Shown: piece after piece, positions 54,905 through 64,000 of the stretch | Layout: each line of letters opens with the position of its first letter | How positions within the stretch are numbered: position 1 is the stretch's first letter | Source: an uncultured Mucilaginibacter sp. | Lineage (GTDB): Bacteria > Bacteroidota > Bacteroidia > Sphingobacteriales > Sphingobacteriaceae | Length of the DNA: 64,000 nucleotides | Reading direction: 5' to 3' | Assembly (NCBI GenBank): GCA_903864275.1 | Contig: CAIPFE010000033.1 | Location: 1 to 64,000 of the forward strand | Notes under the pieces: model-generated | Database searches by the model: none | Seen by the model: only the letters and a program-made list of their open reading frames with translations | Told to the model about the DNA's origin: nothing | Made by a program: the position numbers and the translations under genes

Positions 54905-57900
54905 TTAATACCTGAGTATAATAAATCCCGTTTTATGCCTGGCCTGTCCGTTGGCAACATAGTTTAACGAATAAAAATAAGTGCCCGGCTGAAGCATCCT
55001 GCCATTGATGCCGGAGTGCCCGTCAAATACGTTGCTAACATTATTATAACCTTTTGCCTGGTATATCAGCGTACCATTACGGTCAATGATCTGTAAGCTA
55101 TTGATAGGGTAGCCAATTATACCATCTATAGTAAGGAAATCATTAATACCATCACCGTTTGGTGAGACGCCCTGGTGTACCATAATACCATCTTTTTCAA
55201 GGCTTAAGTCATTTCCCGGTTGTATAACACTTGTGGGCATATGAAGGTTCATAAGCGGACCTGTTGCCCTGGAAACCGTTATTGTATAAGTGTGGGTTGT
55301 TATCCCGTCCTGCGCAGTTACCACTGTAGTAATGGTATTGGTACCAACTGCCAATGCAATACTCCCGGATGCCGTTCCCGAGGTGACGGCCACGCTGTTC
55401 ACTTTTATTTTTGCGTTCGCGTCCTGGGCTGTTGGGGTAACAGTTACCGACGTGGTAGCATTGCTTACTGATGTAGTGTAGGTTGTTGTAGTGCCGATTG
55501 TTCCCGTATTGGTCAATGCTGAAGCCGGGGTAAGTTTTAACACGCTTAACAAGGCATTGTTTGATAACCTGGTTACGGTAATTGAATAAGTATGGGTTGT
55601 CGTCCCGTCCTGCGCTGTTACGACGGTAGTAATGGTAGTTTGGCCAAATGGCAAAGCGATGCTGCCGGACGCCGTTCCCGAGGTTACCGCAATTCCGTTA
55701 ACTTTTATTGTTGCGGTGGCATCCTGTGCCGTTGGCGTAACTGTAACCGATGTAGTAGCGCTGGCGGCCGTTGTTGTATAGGTAGTTGTGGTGCCGGTCG
55801 TACCGGTATTGGTAAGCGATGAAGCAGGGGTCAGTTTTATTGTGCTCAGCAAGGCATTGTTTGATGTGGCCTTGGTTACAATTATTGAATAGGTCCGGGT
55901 TGTCGTCCCGTCCTGGGCTGTTACGACCATGTTAATGGTGGTTTGACCAACCGGCAGGGCAATGCTCGCGGATGCTGTTCCCGAAATTACTGCAACACCA
56001 TTCACTTTTATTGTAGCGTTAGCATCCTGTGCTGTTGGCGTTACAGTTACTGATGCGGTTGTGCCTGCGGCCGTTGTGGTATATGTAGTTTTGGTCCCGG
56101 TTGTGCCTGTATTTGTTAGTGTTGAAGCAGGGGTGAGTTTGATGGTGCTCAGTAAGGCATTGTTTGAGACTGCAGCTATGAAAGCCCAGGCCGCTCCCTG
56201 GTTTGAATTATCAGCGATCCCCCCCGCAATTGCTGTACTGCCATCGGCGCTCAGTGATACGGAAAAGGCCTGGTTTTGGGTTCCAACACCGCCTGTACCC
56301 ACCAGCTTTGTACCCTTTTGGGCCCATGAGCTTCCGCTGCCGTTGTAAACCCAGGCCGCCCCTATGCTGGAATTATCAGCAGCCCCTCCGACAATGATCG
56401 AACTGCCGTCTGCGCTTAAGGATACAGAATAGCCCTGTTCGGCCGCCCCTGCACTGCCTGTACCCACCAGTTTTGCACCCTGCTGCACCCAGGCGCTGCC
56501 GCTCCTTGTGTAAACCCAGGCCGCTCCAGCGAATGAATTATCTGCCGGCCCTCCAACAACGGCCGTATTGCCATTCGCGCTGATGGATACGGAATTGCCC
56601 TGTTGGGAGGGGCCAACGCTCCCTGAGCCTGCCAGTTTTAAGCCCTGCTGGGCCCAGGCACCGTTATTGCGGGTGTAAACCCATGCTGCCCCGATGCCTG
56701 AATTGTCAGATGCTCCCCCAACAATGGCTGTATTACCATCGGCGCTCAACGACACGGACCAGCCTTGTTCGGCAGCCCCCGTGTTACCGGTACCTACCAG
56801 CTTTGAACCCTGTTGCGTCCACACGCCATTGTTTCGGGTATAAACCCATGCCGCCCCCTGGTTGGTGTTGTCCGCAAACCCTCCCACAATTGCCGTGTTG
56901 CCATCGGCGCTGAGCGATACGGACCAGCCCTGTTCAGCTGCCCCCACACTTCCTGTACCCAAATGCTTTGGCCCGCCCTGTGTCCAGGCGCTGCCGCTGC
57001 GGGTAAATATCCAGATAGCGCCCTGGCCCAAATTATCCTGGTATCCGCCGACGATAGCGGTATTACCATCAGCACTTAACGCCACAGCACTGCCCTGAAG
57101 GGCCGCCCCCACACTGCCCGTCCCAACCAGCTTCGAACCTTGCTGCGTCCATGTACCACCGCTGCGGGTGTATATCCAGGCAGCACCATGGGAAGAGTTG
57201 TCAAGATCGCCCCCTACAATAGCTGTATTGCCATCGGCACTGACAGCTACTGAGTAACCTCGCTGCGCAGTGCCGACATTACCCGTGCCCACCAGCTTTG
57301 AGCCTTGCTGTATAGATGGATATTTTGTCGCCGTTACTGTAAAGTTAGCGCTGCCGCTTGCTGTTCCGCCGCCGGTAGTTATTGAAACCGTGCCCGTTAA
57401 AGCGCCGGGCATAACCATAGCCACGATAGCGCTACCTGTATTGGATATAACTATTGCGCCTTGGCCGCCTATGGTAAGGGCTGTAGGGGCGCCCAAGTTT
57501 GTTCCGTTTATGGTTATTAAGGTACCCGGCGGCCCAACGGCCGGGCTAAAAGAGGTAATGGTTGATTGCGCTACAGTATAAAACCATATCGCCCCCAGGC
57601 TGGAATTGTCAAAAGGCGCGCCTGCAATAGCGGTAGTGCCATCCGCGCTTAGAGATATCGAATAGCCCTGTGCGGCAGGCCCCAGAGCGCTTCTCCCAAC
57701 GAGCTTTGAACCCTGCTGGGCCCAGGTGCTTCCGCTGCGGGTGTAAACCCATGCCGCACCCTGGTTTGAATTGTCAGCATAGCCGCCAATAATGGCCGTA
57801 TTGCCGTCCGCGCTAAGGGACACAGAACAGCCCTGCGCGGCCGGCCCAACGCTTCCCGTACCAACCAGCTTTGAGCCTTGCTGCGTCCAAATGCCGCCGC

Positions 57901-60505
57901 TGCTGGTATAAACCCAGGCTGCTCCTACGCCAGAATTATCATCACTGCCGCCCACGATAGCCGTATTGCCATCCGCGCTAAGGGATACCGAAGCGCCCTG
58001 CTCGGCAATCCCGGTGTTACCGGTACCGACCAACTTAAAGCCCTGCTGGGCCCAGGTGCCGCCGCTGCGGATGTACACCCATGCGGCACCCTGGAATGAA
58101 TTGTCAAGATTGCCACCCACAACAGCGGTATTGCCATCGGCGCTAAGGGATACAGAGACGCCCTGGTTTGGGGTTCCCGCACCCCCCGCACCAACAAGCT
58201 TTAAACCCTGCTGGGTCCAAACTTCGCCGCTGCGGATGTACACCCAGGTAGCGCCAAAACCTGAATTATCCTGATTGCCGCCAACAATAGCCGTATTGCC
58301 ATCGGCGCTAAGGGCTACTGCATAGCCCTGGGCCTGGGTTCCGATACCGCCTGTACCCACCAGTTTTGGGCCCTGCTGTGTCCAAACACCGTCGCTGCGG
58401 ATAAAGATCCAAACCGCGCCTACGCCCGAATTATCCTGATTTCCGCCCACAATGGCTGTATTGCCGTCTGCGCTGAGAGCTACTGACCAGCCCTGCTGAG
58501 CCGCCCCCACGCTGCCAGTACCTACCAGCATTGATCCCTGCTGTAGCCAGCCGCCCCCGCTGCGGGTGTAAACCCAGGCCGCACCCTGTGACGAATTGTC
58601 GGCATACCCGCCAACAATAGCTGTGTTGCCATCCGCACTGATGCCTATGGCATGACCCTGCTGGGCCGCGCCCGTACTGCCGGCGCCCACGCGTTTTGAG
58701 CCTTTCTGGGCGGATGGATATGGTGTTGCGGTTGGGGTAAAGCTACCAGTGCTCGTTGATGTACCTATCGGTGTGTTTATTAATACCATACCTTTTGGCG
58801 TACCTGGCATAACCATAGCTATTACAGTATTGCTTGTATTGAATACGACGATAGCGCTTTGGCCCCCTATCGTAACACTGGTGGCGTCGCTTAGGCCCGT
58901 GCCGTTTATAGTTATTAAAGTACCTGGTGGCCCCGCTGCCGGGTTAAAGGCAGCAATTGTGGGAGGGCCGGTGAACAACCAGGCTGCTCCTATGGTTTGA
59001 TTATCACCGGGAGCGCCGATCAAGGCGGTATTGCCATTGGCACTCAGGGACACGGAATAGCCCTGATTTGGAGGAACAAACAAATCGCTGCCACTTGCTA
59101 CCAGTTTAGATCCTTGCTGGGTCCAGCTATTGCCGCTACGTGTGTAAACCCATGTGGCCCCCATCTGCGAATCGTCCTGGGTTCCTCCTACAATAGCCGT
59201 ATTGCCGTCGGCACTGAGCGAGACGGAATTACCTTCATTTACAGGACTACCCACGCTGCCTGTCCCAACCAGCTTTGGTCCCTGCTGAGCCCACGCCCCC
59301 GCGCTGCGGATATATACCCAAACTGCGCCTAATTGGGAATTATCTTCACTACCACCCACCATGGCAGTACTGCCATCAGCGCTGAGCGATACGGAGATGC
59401 CTTGTTGGGCGGCCCCCACGCTGCCTGTACCTGTCAGCTTTGAACCCTGCTGGCTCCACCCGCCGCCGCTGCGGGTAAATACCCAGGCCGCACCAATGGC
59501 GGAATTATCAATAGGCCCGCCAACAATGGCGGTATTACCATCAGCGCTAATTGATACCGAGTAGCCCTGGTTTGCTGCTCCTACGCTGCCAGTGCCAACT
59601 AATTTCGTACCTTGTTGTGTCCAGACGCCTCCGCTGCGTGTGTAAACCCATGCTGCCCCGATTTGCGAGTTGTCGATATTCCCGCCAACAATCGCTGTAT
59701 TACCATCAGCGCTCAAGCACACGGAAAACCCCTGGTTGGCGGTTCCTATGCTACCGGTACCGACCAATTTCGATCCCTGCTGGGTCCACGTATCGCCGGT
59801 TCGGGTGTAAACCCAAGCTGCCCCCTCGTTGGAATTGTCCGCGGCCCCCCCTACAATGGCCGTATTTCCATCAGCGCTAAGGGATACTGAAAAGCCCTGT
59901 TCTACCTTTGCACCCAGGCTGCCCGTGCCTACCAGTTCGGGCCCCTGTTGTGTCCAAGAACTTCCGCTTCGGGTATAAACCCAGGCTCCACCCTGGTTGG
60001 AATTGTCCGCAGGCCCGCCAACAATGGCGGTATTGCCATCGGCGCTCATTGATACCGAATAGCCCTGGTTGCCCGTCGTGTAGCTGGTAGTATTACTCAG
60101 TTTTGGGCCTTCCTGTATAGATGGAAAAGGTGTAGCGGTTACAACAAAGTTAGTGTTTCCCCCTGCCGTACCGCCGGCCGTGGTTATGGATACTGCCCCG
60201 GTTACCGCGCCGGGCATAACCATCGCCATTAAAACACTGCCCGTATTGGATACCACTATGGCGCTTTTGCCGCCTATTGTAAAGGCCGTTGGAGTACCGA
60301 GACTTGTGCCATTTATGGTTACCAATGTACCCACCGGGCCGCCGGCAGGGTTAAAGGAAGCAATGGCCGGCGCCTGGGCAAATGATTTGCCGGGCAAAAT
60401 TGTTGCCAGAAACAGGGTTACTATAAACAGAATGACCAGTACAGAAGCATGCTTTAATGGTTTGGCCCGTACAGTTTCGGGAAATGGGGGGTAAATTTTT
60501 CTCAT
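54905..60505 (-). CDS. Giant T9SS-secreted protein: 3 x (IPT + 7-blade propeller) + three cadherin-like repeats
   Basis: 1866 aa. The signal peptide (MRKIYPPFPETVRAKPLKH..., ending LPGKSFA) is followed by three IPT/TIG domains (about 45-125, 510-590, 978-1060), each with a block of seven FG-GAP-like blades (about 127-508, 592-976, 1062-1442). Block openings are FPSIQEGPKL, YPSAQKGSKR and YPSIQQGSKL. Three cadherin-like repeats (1443-1745) and a T9SS type B domain (1755-1866) follow. The domain order equals the 1976-aa paralog except for one fewer cadherin-like repeat. Its last cadherin-like repeat is almost identical at DNA level to the one at the right window edge. Confidence 0.9.
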   Translation of the reverse strand: MRKIYPPFPETVRAKPLKHASVLVILFIVTLFLATILPGKSFAQAPAIASFNPAGGPVGTLVTINGTSLGTPTAFTIGGKSAIVVSNTGSVLMAMVMPGAVTGAVSITTAGGTAGGNTNFVVTATPFPSIQEGPKLSNTTSYTTGNQGYSVSMSADGNTAIVGGPADNSNQGGAWVYTRSGSSWTQQGPELVGTGSLGAKVEQGFSVSLSADGNTAIVGGAADNSNEGAAWVYTRTGDTWTQQGSKLVGTGSIGTANQGFSVCLSADGNTAIVGGNIDNSQIGAAWVYTRSGGVWTQQGTKLVGTGSVGAANQGYSVSISADGNTAIVGGPIDNSAIGAAWVFTRSGGGWSQQGSKLTGTGSVGAAQQGISVSLSADGSTAMVGGSEDNSQLGAVWVYIRSAGAWAQQGPKLVGTGSVGSPVNEGNSVSLSADGNTAIVGGTQDDSQMGATWVYTRSGNSWTQQGSKLVASGSDLFVPPNQGYSVSLSANGNTALIGAPGDNQTIGAAWLFTGPPTIAAFNPAAGPPGTLITINGTGLSDATSVTIGGQSAIVVFNTSNTVIAMVMPGTPKGMVLINTPIGTSTSTGSFTPTATPYPSAQKGSKRVGAGSTGAAQQGHAIGISADGNTAIVGGYADNSSQGAAWVYTRSGGGWLQQGSMLVGTGSVGAAQQGWSVALSADGNTAIVGGNQDNSGVGAVWIFIRSDGVWTQQGPKLVGTGGIGTQAQGYAVALSADGNTAIVGGNQDNSGFGATWVYIRSGEVWTQQGLKLVGAGGAGTPNQGVSVSLSADGNTAVVGGNLDNSFQGAAWVYIRSGGTWAQQGFKLVGTGNTGIAEQGASVSLSADGNTAIVGGSDDNSGVGAAWVYTSSGGIWTQQGSKLVGTGSVGPAAQGCSVSLSADGNTAIIGGYADNSNQGAAWVYTRSGSTWAQQGSKLVGRSALGPAAQGYSISLSADGTTAIAGAPFDNSSLGAIWFYTVAQSTITSFSPAVGPPGTLITINGTNLGAPTALTIGGQGAIVISNTGSAIVAMVMPGALTGTVSITTGGGTASGSANFTVTATKYPSIQQGSKLVGTGNVGTAQRGYSVAVSADGNTAIVGGDLDNSSHGAAWIYTRSGGTWTQQGSKLVGTGSVGAALQGSAVALSADGNTAIVGGYQDNLGQGAIWIFTRSGSAWTQGGPKHLGTGSVGAAEQGWSVSLSADGNTAIVGGFADNTNQGAAWVYTRNNGVWTQQGSKLVGTGNTGAAEQGWSVSLSADGNTAIVGGASDNSGIGAAWVYTRNNGAWAQQGLKLAGSGSVGPSQQGNSVSISANGNTAVVGGPADNSFAGAAWVYTRSGSAWVQQGAKLVGTGSAGAAEQGYSVSLSADGSSIIVGGAADNSSIGAAWVYNGSGSSWAQKGTKLVGTGGVGTQNQAFSVSLSADGSTAIAGGIADNSNQGAAWAFIAAVSNNALLSTIKLTPASTLTNTGTTGTKTTYTTTAAGTTASVTVTPTAQDANATIKVNGVAVISGTASASIALPVGQTTINMVVTAQDGTTTRTYSIIVTKATSNNALLSTIKLTPASSLTNTGTTGTTTTYTTTAASATTSVTVTPTAQDATATIKVNGIAVTSGTASGSIALPFGQTTITTVVTAQDGTTTHTYSITVTRLSNNALLSVLKLTPASALTNTGTIGTTTTYTTSVSNATTSVTVTPTAQDANAKIKVNSVAVTSGTASGSIALAVGTNTITTVVTAQDGITTHTYTITVSRATGPLMNLHMPTSVIQPGNDLSLEKDGIMVHQGVSPNGDGINDFLTIDGIIGYPINSLQIIDRNGTLIYQAKGYNNVSNVFDGHSGINGRMLQPGTYFYSLNYVANGQARHKTGFIILRY

Positions 60506-60619
60506 GGTTCAATAATTTAAGAAATAAATAACCGGCAATGGGGTTTTTACCGGGACAAAACATCGTCGCTAAAAGGCATGACAATAATTTATAACACTTC
60601 TGTCTTCAGGTTTGAAAGA

Positions 60620-60710
60620 AGAAATTTATTTTTTGAAGATAAGATAAAATATGGCACAAATACAACATAGTCGTTACATAAATAGCTGAATATCAAAACT
60701 TAACCAACAG
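60620..60710 (-). promoter_or_regulatory. Conserved upstream region of the T9SS paralog
   Basis: The minus strand reads AGTTTTGATATTCAGCTATT, then TATGTAACGACTATGTTGTA, TTTGTG and TTATCTTC, nearly matching the region upstream of the 47005 start over ~80 bp. TATGTTG or TGTATTTG may be the -7 box of a Bacteroidota promoter; the exact box is not provable here. Confidence 0.55.
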
Positions 60711-60829
60711 GAAATATGGATTATTGGAAATATTAAATAAATTAAATTTAGCTAAATAAAATGCACAAATATGAAAGTTTACAAACAGGGGGAAGGGAAG
60801 AAACCAGGTTTTTTATAAAACAGCAAAAA

Positions 60830-60861
60830 GCTTTGATCCCCAAAGATTTGGGGATCAAAGC
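60830..60861 (-). terminator. Terminator of the 695-aa T9SS gene
   Basis: GCTTTGATCCCCAAA and TTTGGGGATCAAAGC form a perfect 15-bp palindromic stem with a 2-nt centre, 38 bp 3' of the stop codon on the minus strand and followed by TTTTTGCTG. Confidence 0.82.
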
Positions 60862-60899
60862 CAGACTTATCAAATAATAAGAATACTTTAAAATATTAA

Positions 60900-62987
60900 T
60901 TAATACTTCAGTACAATATACCCCGTTTTATGCTTGCTCTGCCCATCAGCAACATAATCTAACGAGTAAAAATAAGTACCCGGCTGCTGCATCCTGCCAT
61001 TGATGCCGGAGTGCCCATCAAATACACTGCTAACATTATTATAACCTTTCGCCTGGTATATCAACGTACCGCTGCGGTCAATGATCTGTAAGCTGTTGTC
61101 GGGGTAGGCAATTATACCGTCAATGGTAAGGAAATCATTAATCCCGTCCCCATTTGGCGATACGCCCTGGTGTACCATAACGCCATCGGTCTCAATAGCT
61201 ACAACGTCAGTTGGCTGTACAACACTTATGGGCAGGTACAGGTCATGCAACGGGCCGCTTGCCCTTGTTGCAGTTATGGTGTACCTGAATGTTGTTCCGT
61301 CCTGTGCTGTTACTACGGTATTTATGGTGTTAGAACCAACAGCCAGAGCGATGCTCCCGGATGCCGTTCCCGAGGCTACCGCTACGCCATTCACTTTTAC
61401 GGTTGCGCTGCCATTGGCGGTTGTTGGCGTCAGCTTCACCGAAGTTTCGGAATTGGGTACCGATGTGGAAAAGGTGGTTGTGCCGTTGCTTGTGCCTGTA
61501 TTAGTTAATGTGGATGCCGGGGTAAGCTTAATAGAGCTCAGCAGGGCATTGTTTGATAACCTTGTTACAGTGATCGAATAGGTCCTGGTAGATTTATCCT
61601 GCGCGGTCACTAAAATAGTAATTGTAGTGTGGCCAACGGGTATAGCAATAGCGCCCGAGAGTGTTCCTGATGCCACCGCAACACCGTTTACTTTTATTGT
61701 GGCGTTAGGATCAACTGCAGTTGGTGTGACCTTTACCGATGCGGTGGCGCTATTGGCGGTGGTTGTGTAGGTGGTTGTGGTGCCGCTTGTACCGGTATTG
61801 GTTAGCGATGAAGCCGGGGTTAGCTTGATTGAACTCAGCACGGCGTTGTATGATAATTTGGTTGTAATGATCGAATAGTTCCTGGTTGTTACGCCATCGG
61901 ATGCGGTTACTACAGTGTTAATGGTGGACTGGCCAAGTCCTATAATAATAGCCCCGGATGCCGTTCCCGATGCCACGGCTACGCCGTTTACAGTTATCGT
62001 CGCATCAGGATCAACCGCTGTCGGCGTAATTGTGATCGATGCGGTATGGCTGTTGATAGTGGTGGTATAGGTTGTTGTGTTACCGCTTGTACCAGTATTG
62101 GTTAATACTGAAGCAGGCGTAAGCTTTATGGAACTCAGTATGGCATTGCCTAAGGGCGGACGGGTAACGGTTATTGAATAAGTTTGGGTTGTTGTACCAT
62201 CAATTGCGGTTACTACAATATTGATAGTAGTTTGGCCAACTGCAAAGGCAATGCTGCCTGATGGCATTCCCGAAGTTACTGTTACGCCATTCACTTTAAT
62301 CGTCGCCCCCGGATCCTGTGTTGTTGACGTAAATGTTGCCGATGAAATAGTGTTGGGCACCGAGGCTGTATAGGTTGTTGTGCTGCCGCTCGTGCCTGTA
62401 TTTGTTAGGTTAAATATAGGGTTCGTTCTTATGCCGGTCAGTCGCGCATCGTTTGATGGCGTAGTAAAATTGCTGGGGTTACCTGTGCCTGCGGTAGTCA
62501 AATATTGTTGGGACCCCGCTGTCCCATTATATTCAACTACCATAACCCTGTAGTTTGTTCCACCGGTCAGGCCGTCAATGCCTGTCGATGAACCGCTGCC
62601 ATTATAAACGCAAAACCAGCCGGTATTACCGATCTGTGTGCCCGAACCAAAAGTGGTATTTGCAGTATAAGATGTACCATCAACAGGGGCGGGGCTACCT
62701 GTTGACGCTTGCGCAATAAAAACGGCTCTTGATGCGCCGTTGCCACTTGTCCAGGTCGCGAAAGTGCTGACTGCAGTTCCAGATGGATTTTCAAATGTAA
62801 CTGCGCTCGCCTGTACTGTTGGCGCGTCCGCCACAGTATATACTCCGGCCGCTCCGCTGCCTGCAAATAATTTGGAAGGGGTCATCATCGCAATGAAAAT
62901 AGTTGCAAAGAACATTAATACATGTACAACTCGCTTAAATTGCTTAGCTGGTACAGTTTCGGGGAATTGGGAGTACATTTTTTTCAT
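60900..62987 (-). CDS. T9SS-secreted protein: Fn3-like domain + four cadherin-like repeats
   Basis: 695 aa. The signal peptide MKKMYSQFPETVPAKQFKRV... ends PSKLFA. A ~100-aa domain (about 50-150) with ASAVTFENPSGTAVSTFATW, GSGTQIGNTGWFCVYNGSGS and the strand NYRVMVVEYNGTAGSQQYLT resembles the fibronectin III-like repeats often found next to PF12733 repeats. Four cadherin-like repeats and the T9SS type B domain (SPNGDGINDFLTIDGIIAYP) follow. A single Cys sits in GWFCVYN. It differs from its neighbours by having neither IPT nor propeller units. Confidence 0.88.
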   Translation of the reverse strand: MKKMYSQFPETVPAKQFKRVVHVLMFFATIFIAMMTPSKLFAGSGAAGVYTVADAPTVQASAVTFENPSGTAVSTFATWTSGNGASRAVFIAQASTGSPAPVDGTSYTANTTFGSGTQIGNTGWFCVYNGSGSSTGIDGLTGGTNYRVMVVEYNGTAGSQQYLTTAGTGNPSNFTTPSNDARLTGIRTNPIFNLTNTGTSGSTTTYTASVPNTISSATFTSTTQDPGATIKVNGVTVTSGMPSGSIAFAVGQTTINIVVTAIDGTTTQTYSITVTRPPLGNAILSSIKLTPASVLTNTGTSGNTTTYTTTINSHTASITITPTAVDPDATITVNGVAVASGTASGAIIIGLGQSTINTVVTASDGVTTRNYSIITTKLSYNAVLSSIKLTPASSLTNTGTSGTTTTYTTTANSATASVKVTPTAVDPNATIKVNGVAVASGTLSGAIAIPVGHTTITILVTAQDKSTRTYSITVTRLSNNALLSSIKLTPASTLTNTGTSNGTTTFSTSVPNSETSVKLTPTTANGSATVKVNGVAVASGTASGSIALAVGSNTINTVVTAQDGTTFRYTITATRASGPLHDLYLPISVVQPTDVVAIETDGVMVHQGVSPNGDGINDFLTIDGIIAYPDNSLQIIDRSGTLIYQAKGYNNVSSVFDGHSGINGRMQQPGTYFYSLDYVADGQSKHKTGYIVLKY

Positions 62988-63161
62988 AGCATTGTATTTA
63001 AAAAATCAGTAAAAAGCACAGGGTCTTGAACCAGCGTGAACCGGCATTATTAAAAAGTATGGTACTAATTAGGTGAAATTGAATATCTTCAGACACGGAT
63101 GGAATTGTTTTCAAAACTAAAGCAAATTATTTTTGAAAACAATTATTATACTTTACAAGTA

Positions 63162-63210
63162 CCTTAGTTTGCAATAAATTAACCTTAGGTTAACTTATTG
63201 CAAACTAAGG
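63162..63210 (-). terminator. 49-bp hairpin 3' of the last T9SS gene
   Basis: CCTTAGTTTGCAATAA and TTATTGCAAACTAAGG are perfect 16-bp arms, and the inner TTAACCTTAGGTTAA is itself palindromic. It lies 54 bp past the stop of the 63265 gene and ~175 bp upstream of the 62987 start. Confidence 0.75.
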
Positions 63211-63264
63211 GATAATCCGGTAAGGCAAATAGAAAACTGTGGTTTAGAATACGGTTTATTTCAA

Positions 63265-64000
63265 TTAATATTTAAGTATGACATACCCGGTTTTATGCAT
63301 GTTCTGCCCCTCAGCAACATAGTCTAACGAATAAAAATAAGTGCCCGGCTGAAGCATCCTGCCATTGATGGCCGAGTGCCCGTCAAATACGTTGCTAACA
63401 TTATTATAACTTTTTGCCTGGTATATCAGCGTACCATTACGGTCAATGATCTGTAAGCTATTGATAGGATAGCCAATTATACCATCTATAGTAAGGAAAT
63501 CATTAATACCGTCACCGTTTGGTGAGACGCCCTGGTGTACCATAACACCATCATTTTCAAGGCTAAAGTTGTCTGCCGGTTGTACTACGCTTACAGGCAT
63601 ATAGAGGCTCATTAGCGGGCCTGTTGCCCTGGAAACCGTTATTGTATAAGTGTGGGTTGTTATCCCGTCCTGCGCAGTTACCACTGTAGTAATGGTATTG
63701 GTACCAACTGCCAATGCAATGCTCCCGGATGCCGCTCCCGAGGTTACGGCCACGCTGTTCACTTTTATTTTTGCGTTCGCGTCCTGGGCTGTTGGGGTAA
63801 CAGTTACCGACGTGGTAGCATTGCTTACTGATGTAGTGTAGGTTGTTGTAGTGCCGCTTGTTCCCGTATTGGTCAATGTTGAAGCCGGGGTAAGTTTTAA
63901 CACGCTTAACAAAGCATTGTTCGATAACCTGGTAACGGTTATCGAATAAGTGTGGGTTGTTGTCCCGTCCTGCGCTGTTACGACGGTAGTGATGATAGTT
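63265..64000 (-). CDS. T9SS-secreted protein, C-terminal part (runs off the window)
   Basis: At least 245 aa are visible. The frame is open to the window edge, so the Met at 63912 is internal and not the start: it continues upstream as TVVTAQDGTTTHTYSITVTR then LSNNALLSVLKLTP. One full cadherin-like repeat, part of another, and the T9SS type B sorting domain are present. The region 63605-63915 is almost identical in DNA to 55250-55560 of the 1866-aa paralog. The N-terminus and its modules lie to the right of the window. Confidence 0.88.
   Translation of the reverse strand, partial: TIITTVVTAQDGTTTHTYSITVTRLSNNALLSVLKLTPASTLTNTGTSGTTTTYTTSVSNATTSVTVTPTAQDANAKIKVNSVAVTSGAASGSIALAVGTNTITTVVTAQDGITTHTYTITVSRATGPLMSLYMPVSVVQPADNFSLENDGVMVHQGVSPNGDGINDFLTIDGIIGYPINSLQIIDRNGTLIYQAKSYNNVSNVFDGHSAINGRMLQPGTYFYSLDYVAEGQNMHKTGYVILKY

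Noticed and set aside
30430..60505. Possible CRISPR array or other direct-repeat array
   Set aside because: The repeats are long, degenerate, in one open reading frame and without unique spacers; they are coding repeats.
63265..63912. A short 215-aa T9SS protein starting at the Met at 63912
   Set aside because: The frame is open upstream to the window edge with cadherin-like sequence, so this is the 3' end of a longer gene.

Overview
The window looks like a chromosome segment of a Bacteroidota (Sphingobacteriaceae, Mucilaginibacter/Pedobacter-like). The evidence is a fused MurF-alanine racemase, DUF4199 and reg_prop/LytS-type signalling proteins, a recombinase next to tRNA-Leu, and many proteins ending in the type B sorting domain of the type IX secretion system (T9SS). 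All assignments come from reading the sequence; no database search was run.

Layout. 1-2.6 kb is the right end of an integrated element: an unknown protein, a 58-aa accessory ORF and a large serine recombinase whose 3' end runs through the antisense of tRNA-Leu(UAA). 2.6-17.7 kb is ordinary chromosome: two tRNAs, recX, murF-alr, small membrane proteins, a membrane-anchored LuxR regulator, two tandem TetA-like exporters, a LOG-like enzyme, a sodium/solute symporter, recR, a glycosyltransferase, an orphan antitoxin-like ORF, an Imm26-type immunity protein, an SDR and a KirBac-type channel. 17.8-21.75 kb is a tryptophan operon (trpD-F-B-A; trpE, trpG and trpC are absent here) led by an attenuator whose 17-aa leader peptide has three consecutive Trp codons. 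21.9-25.2 kb holds a small membrane protein, a YrdC/Sua5 protein, a yceI gene stopped at codon 19, and a Rieske oxygenase.

25.4-64.0 kb is a cluster of eight paralogous secreted proteins, all on the minus strand, about 245 to 1976 residues as seen. Each complete one has a signal peptide, a variable N-terminal module set, a run of about 100-aa cadherin-like beta-sandwich repeats, and a nearly identical T9SS type B C-terminal domain. Three carry eight blocks of FG-GAP-like blades, and every block counts to exactly seven blades. Another carries three six-repeat NHL blocks, each followed by a putative Ig domain. Two are reduced to almost pure cadherin-like repeats but keep scraps of the lost N-terminal modules. 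A LytTR response regulator and a reg_prop/LytS histidine kinase, a collagen-like lipoprotein and a small membrane protein sit inside the cluster. One paralog is frameshifted in an 11-bp homopolymer in its signal peptide, and a decayed sorting domain lies between two genes. The cluster reads as a modular surface-protein locus that diversifies by duplication, module loss and possibly gene conversion or slippage.

Intergenic DNA is rich in inverted repeats: T9SS-gene terminators, a 25-bp inverted pair in the trp leader, nested inverted repeats near 23.0-23.3 kb, and several dispersed palindromes.
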